A stretch of 5,834 nucleotides of DNA, from the NCBI GenBank assembly GCA_012841465.1, contig DUUS01000117.1, forward strand, positions 1 through 5,834, written 5' to 3'. The notes beneath the pieces are model-generated. The model ran no database searches. It was not told the origin of the DNA and saw only the letters and a program-made list of their open reading frames with translations. This document shows positions 5,210-5,834 of this stretch, piece by piece. The DNA is from Mollicutes bacterium. GTDB lineage: Bacteria; Bacillota_I; Bacilli_A; RF39; UBA660. How positions within the stretch are numbered: the stretch's first letter is position 1; every line of letters starts with the position of its first letter. The position numbers and the translations under genes were made by a program.

Positions 5210-5834
5210 TTCTATATAGTACCCAAGCACCTGCTGCTAGAGTTACACTACCCATTACATATGTAAGAGTACTAGATAATCCAGTTTTTGGTACTTCAGT
5301 AATTACTTCATATTCTTCTTCTGGTACGTTATAGATTATAATTCCAGCAGCATTCATATAGTTACCACTTGAATTTTTAATCATTAAACTTCCATCTTCT
5401 AATAACTTAAACGTAATCACATCGGTATTTTTTAAATATCCTTTTGGAGTATATGTTTCACTTACAGTATAAACTCCTGGTTTAAGTGTTAGATTATGAC
5501 TTTGATTCGTTGTTGTCCATGAAGCAACGGTACTTCCCTTTTCATCTTTTACTTCTAGTACAGCACCAACTAAATAATTATTTGTGTTTTTATCTAGTTT
5601 GCTGATATTTACCATATCAAATGTACTGTTAGTTAAGATTATTTCATTTACTGAGATGTATGATCCTGATGCATTTCTAATCTTTGTATTACCTTCTTTA
5701 TCTACATGAAAGTAAACAACTGTAGTATTTAATTTATATCCATTTGGTGCTTTTGTTTCTTGTAATGTATAGTATCCTTCATTTAGATATATTTCTTTTG
5801 AATTTACTGTACTTACAAATGTTTCAACGGTAAA
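5190..5834 (-). CDS. SpaA/Cna-B-repeat surface protein with VPKTG sorting signal, 5' end outside window
   Basis: The reading frame stays open to the right edge, so 214 C-terminal residues are visible; the ATG at 5615 is internal, not the start. Two related Ig-like SpaA (Cna-B type) repeats are seen. The first is cut by the edge and shows LQETKAPNGYKL (residues 24-35) and a closing ILTN (66-69). The second is complete (about 74-170): ISKLDKNTNNYLVGAVLEV (77-95), VSETYTPKGYL (124-134) and IIYN (166-169). Lys79, Glu126 and Asn169 sit where these domains form a stabilising intramolecular Lys-Asn isopeptide bond with a catalytic Glu. The C-terminus is a sorting signal: VPKTG (181-185), a hydrophobic span (about 187-207) and a short tail containing Arg and Lys. 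The protein should be exported, cut between Thr and Gly, and linked to the wall or to a pilus. The sortase directly downstream overlaps its end by 20 bp. It could be a pilin or a stalked adhesin; without the N-terminal part this is open. Confidence 0.9.
   Translation of the reverse strand, partial: FTVETFVSTVNSKEIYLNEGYYTLQETKAPNGYKLNTTVVYFHVDKEGNTKIRNASGSYISVNEIILTNSTFDMVNISKLDKNTNNYLVGAVLEVKDEKGSTVASWTTTNQSHNLTLKPGVYTVSETYTPKGYLKNTDVITFKLLEDGSLMIKNSSGNYMNAAGIIIYNVPEEEYEVITEVPKTGLSSTLTYVMGSVTLAAGAWVLYRNEKYTI
5616..5834 (-). repeat. Upstream SpaA/Cna-B repeat (partial), related to the one at 5322-5615
   Basis: The protein encoded here repeats the pattern of the next segment: a Gly-Tyr turn (NEGYYTLQET versus KPGVYTVSET), a PxGY turn (APNGYKLNT versus TPKGYLKNT), then IRNASGSY versus IKNSSGNY, then a final strand ending in Asn. 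The two copies are clearly homologous but diverged, so this is an old tandem domain duplication rather than a recent DNA repeat. Confidence 0.7.

Noticed and set aside
5228..5230. GTG as start of the second sortase
   Set aside because: No ribosome site fits it clearly, and the ATG at 5209 gives a normal basic leader before the anchor. It cannot be fully excluded.
5143..5334. Plus-strand open frame of 63 codons
   Set aside because: It lies antisense to the junction of the SpaA-repeat gene and the sortase, both well supported by motifs. Its protein has no recognisable feature.
5613..5615. ATG as start of a short 141-residue surface protein
   Set aside because: The frame remains open to the window edge, and the upstream part encodes another SpaA repeat (ETKAPNGY), so this Met is internal.
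1..5834. tRNA, rRNA, CRISPR array, insertion sequence, riboswitch or attachment site
   Set aside because: Reading both strands by eye, I saw no cloverleaf with a GTTCRA arm, no regularly spaced direct repeats, no transposase motif and no inverted terminal repeats. Nearly all of the window is coding, and the longest non-coding gap is 125 bp.

Overview
The window is very AT-rich. Every stop codon seen is TAA, tryptophan is read from TGG, no in-frame TGA is needed, and Shine-Dalgarno sites of the GGAGGTGAT type occur. It encodes two membrane-anchored sortases and a cell-wall-anchored protein. This fits a walled, low-GC Gram-positive organism of the Bacillota, probably one of the small-genome uncultured Bacilli (Erysipelotrichia/RF39-like). 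That placement is inferred from composition and gene content and was not tested by comparison.

Layout. At the left edge, on the minus strand, is the 5' part of a type IV-type prepilin gene (1-295). A 125-bp gap (296-420) carries two candidate back-to-back promoters. On the plus strand follows a long class B sortase with about 280 residues of unrecognised N-terminal sequence before its membrane anchor (421-2070), then a DUF488 protein (2097-2597). The remaining genes are on the minus strand and converge on DUF488. Read in transcription order from the right edge, they are: a SpaA/Cna-B-repeat surface protein with a VPKTG sorting signal (5190-5834, 5' end outside the window); a class D/A-like sortase that overlaps it (4520-5209); a five-segment membrane protein of unknown function (3738-4493), ending in a terminator-like hairpin; a DUF6512-like membrane protein (3166-3702); and an NADPH-dependent FMN reductase (2594-3124), which has its own good promoter.

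How the genes fit together. The right half looks like a surface-protein or pilus module: a wall-anchored substrate, its likely dedicated sortase, and an uncharacterised membrane protein in one operon. The left half has a second, class B sortase with no visible NPxTN-type substrate nearby, divergent from a prepilin gene. DUF488, DUF6512 and the flavin reductase look like housekeeping or accessory genes between the two surface modules. The most unusual items are the large cytoplasmic extension of the class B sortase, the apparent loss of the catalytic arginine in the other sortase, and the conserved-looking operon partner of unknown function.
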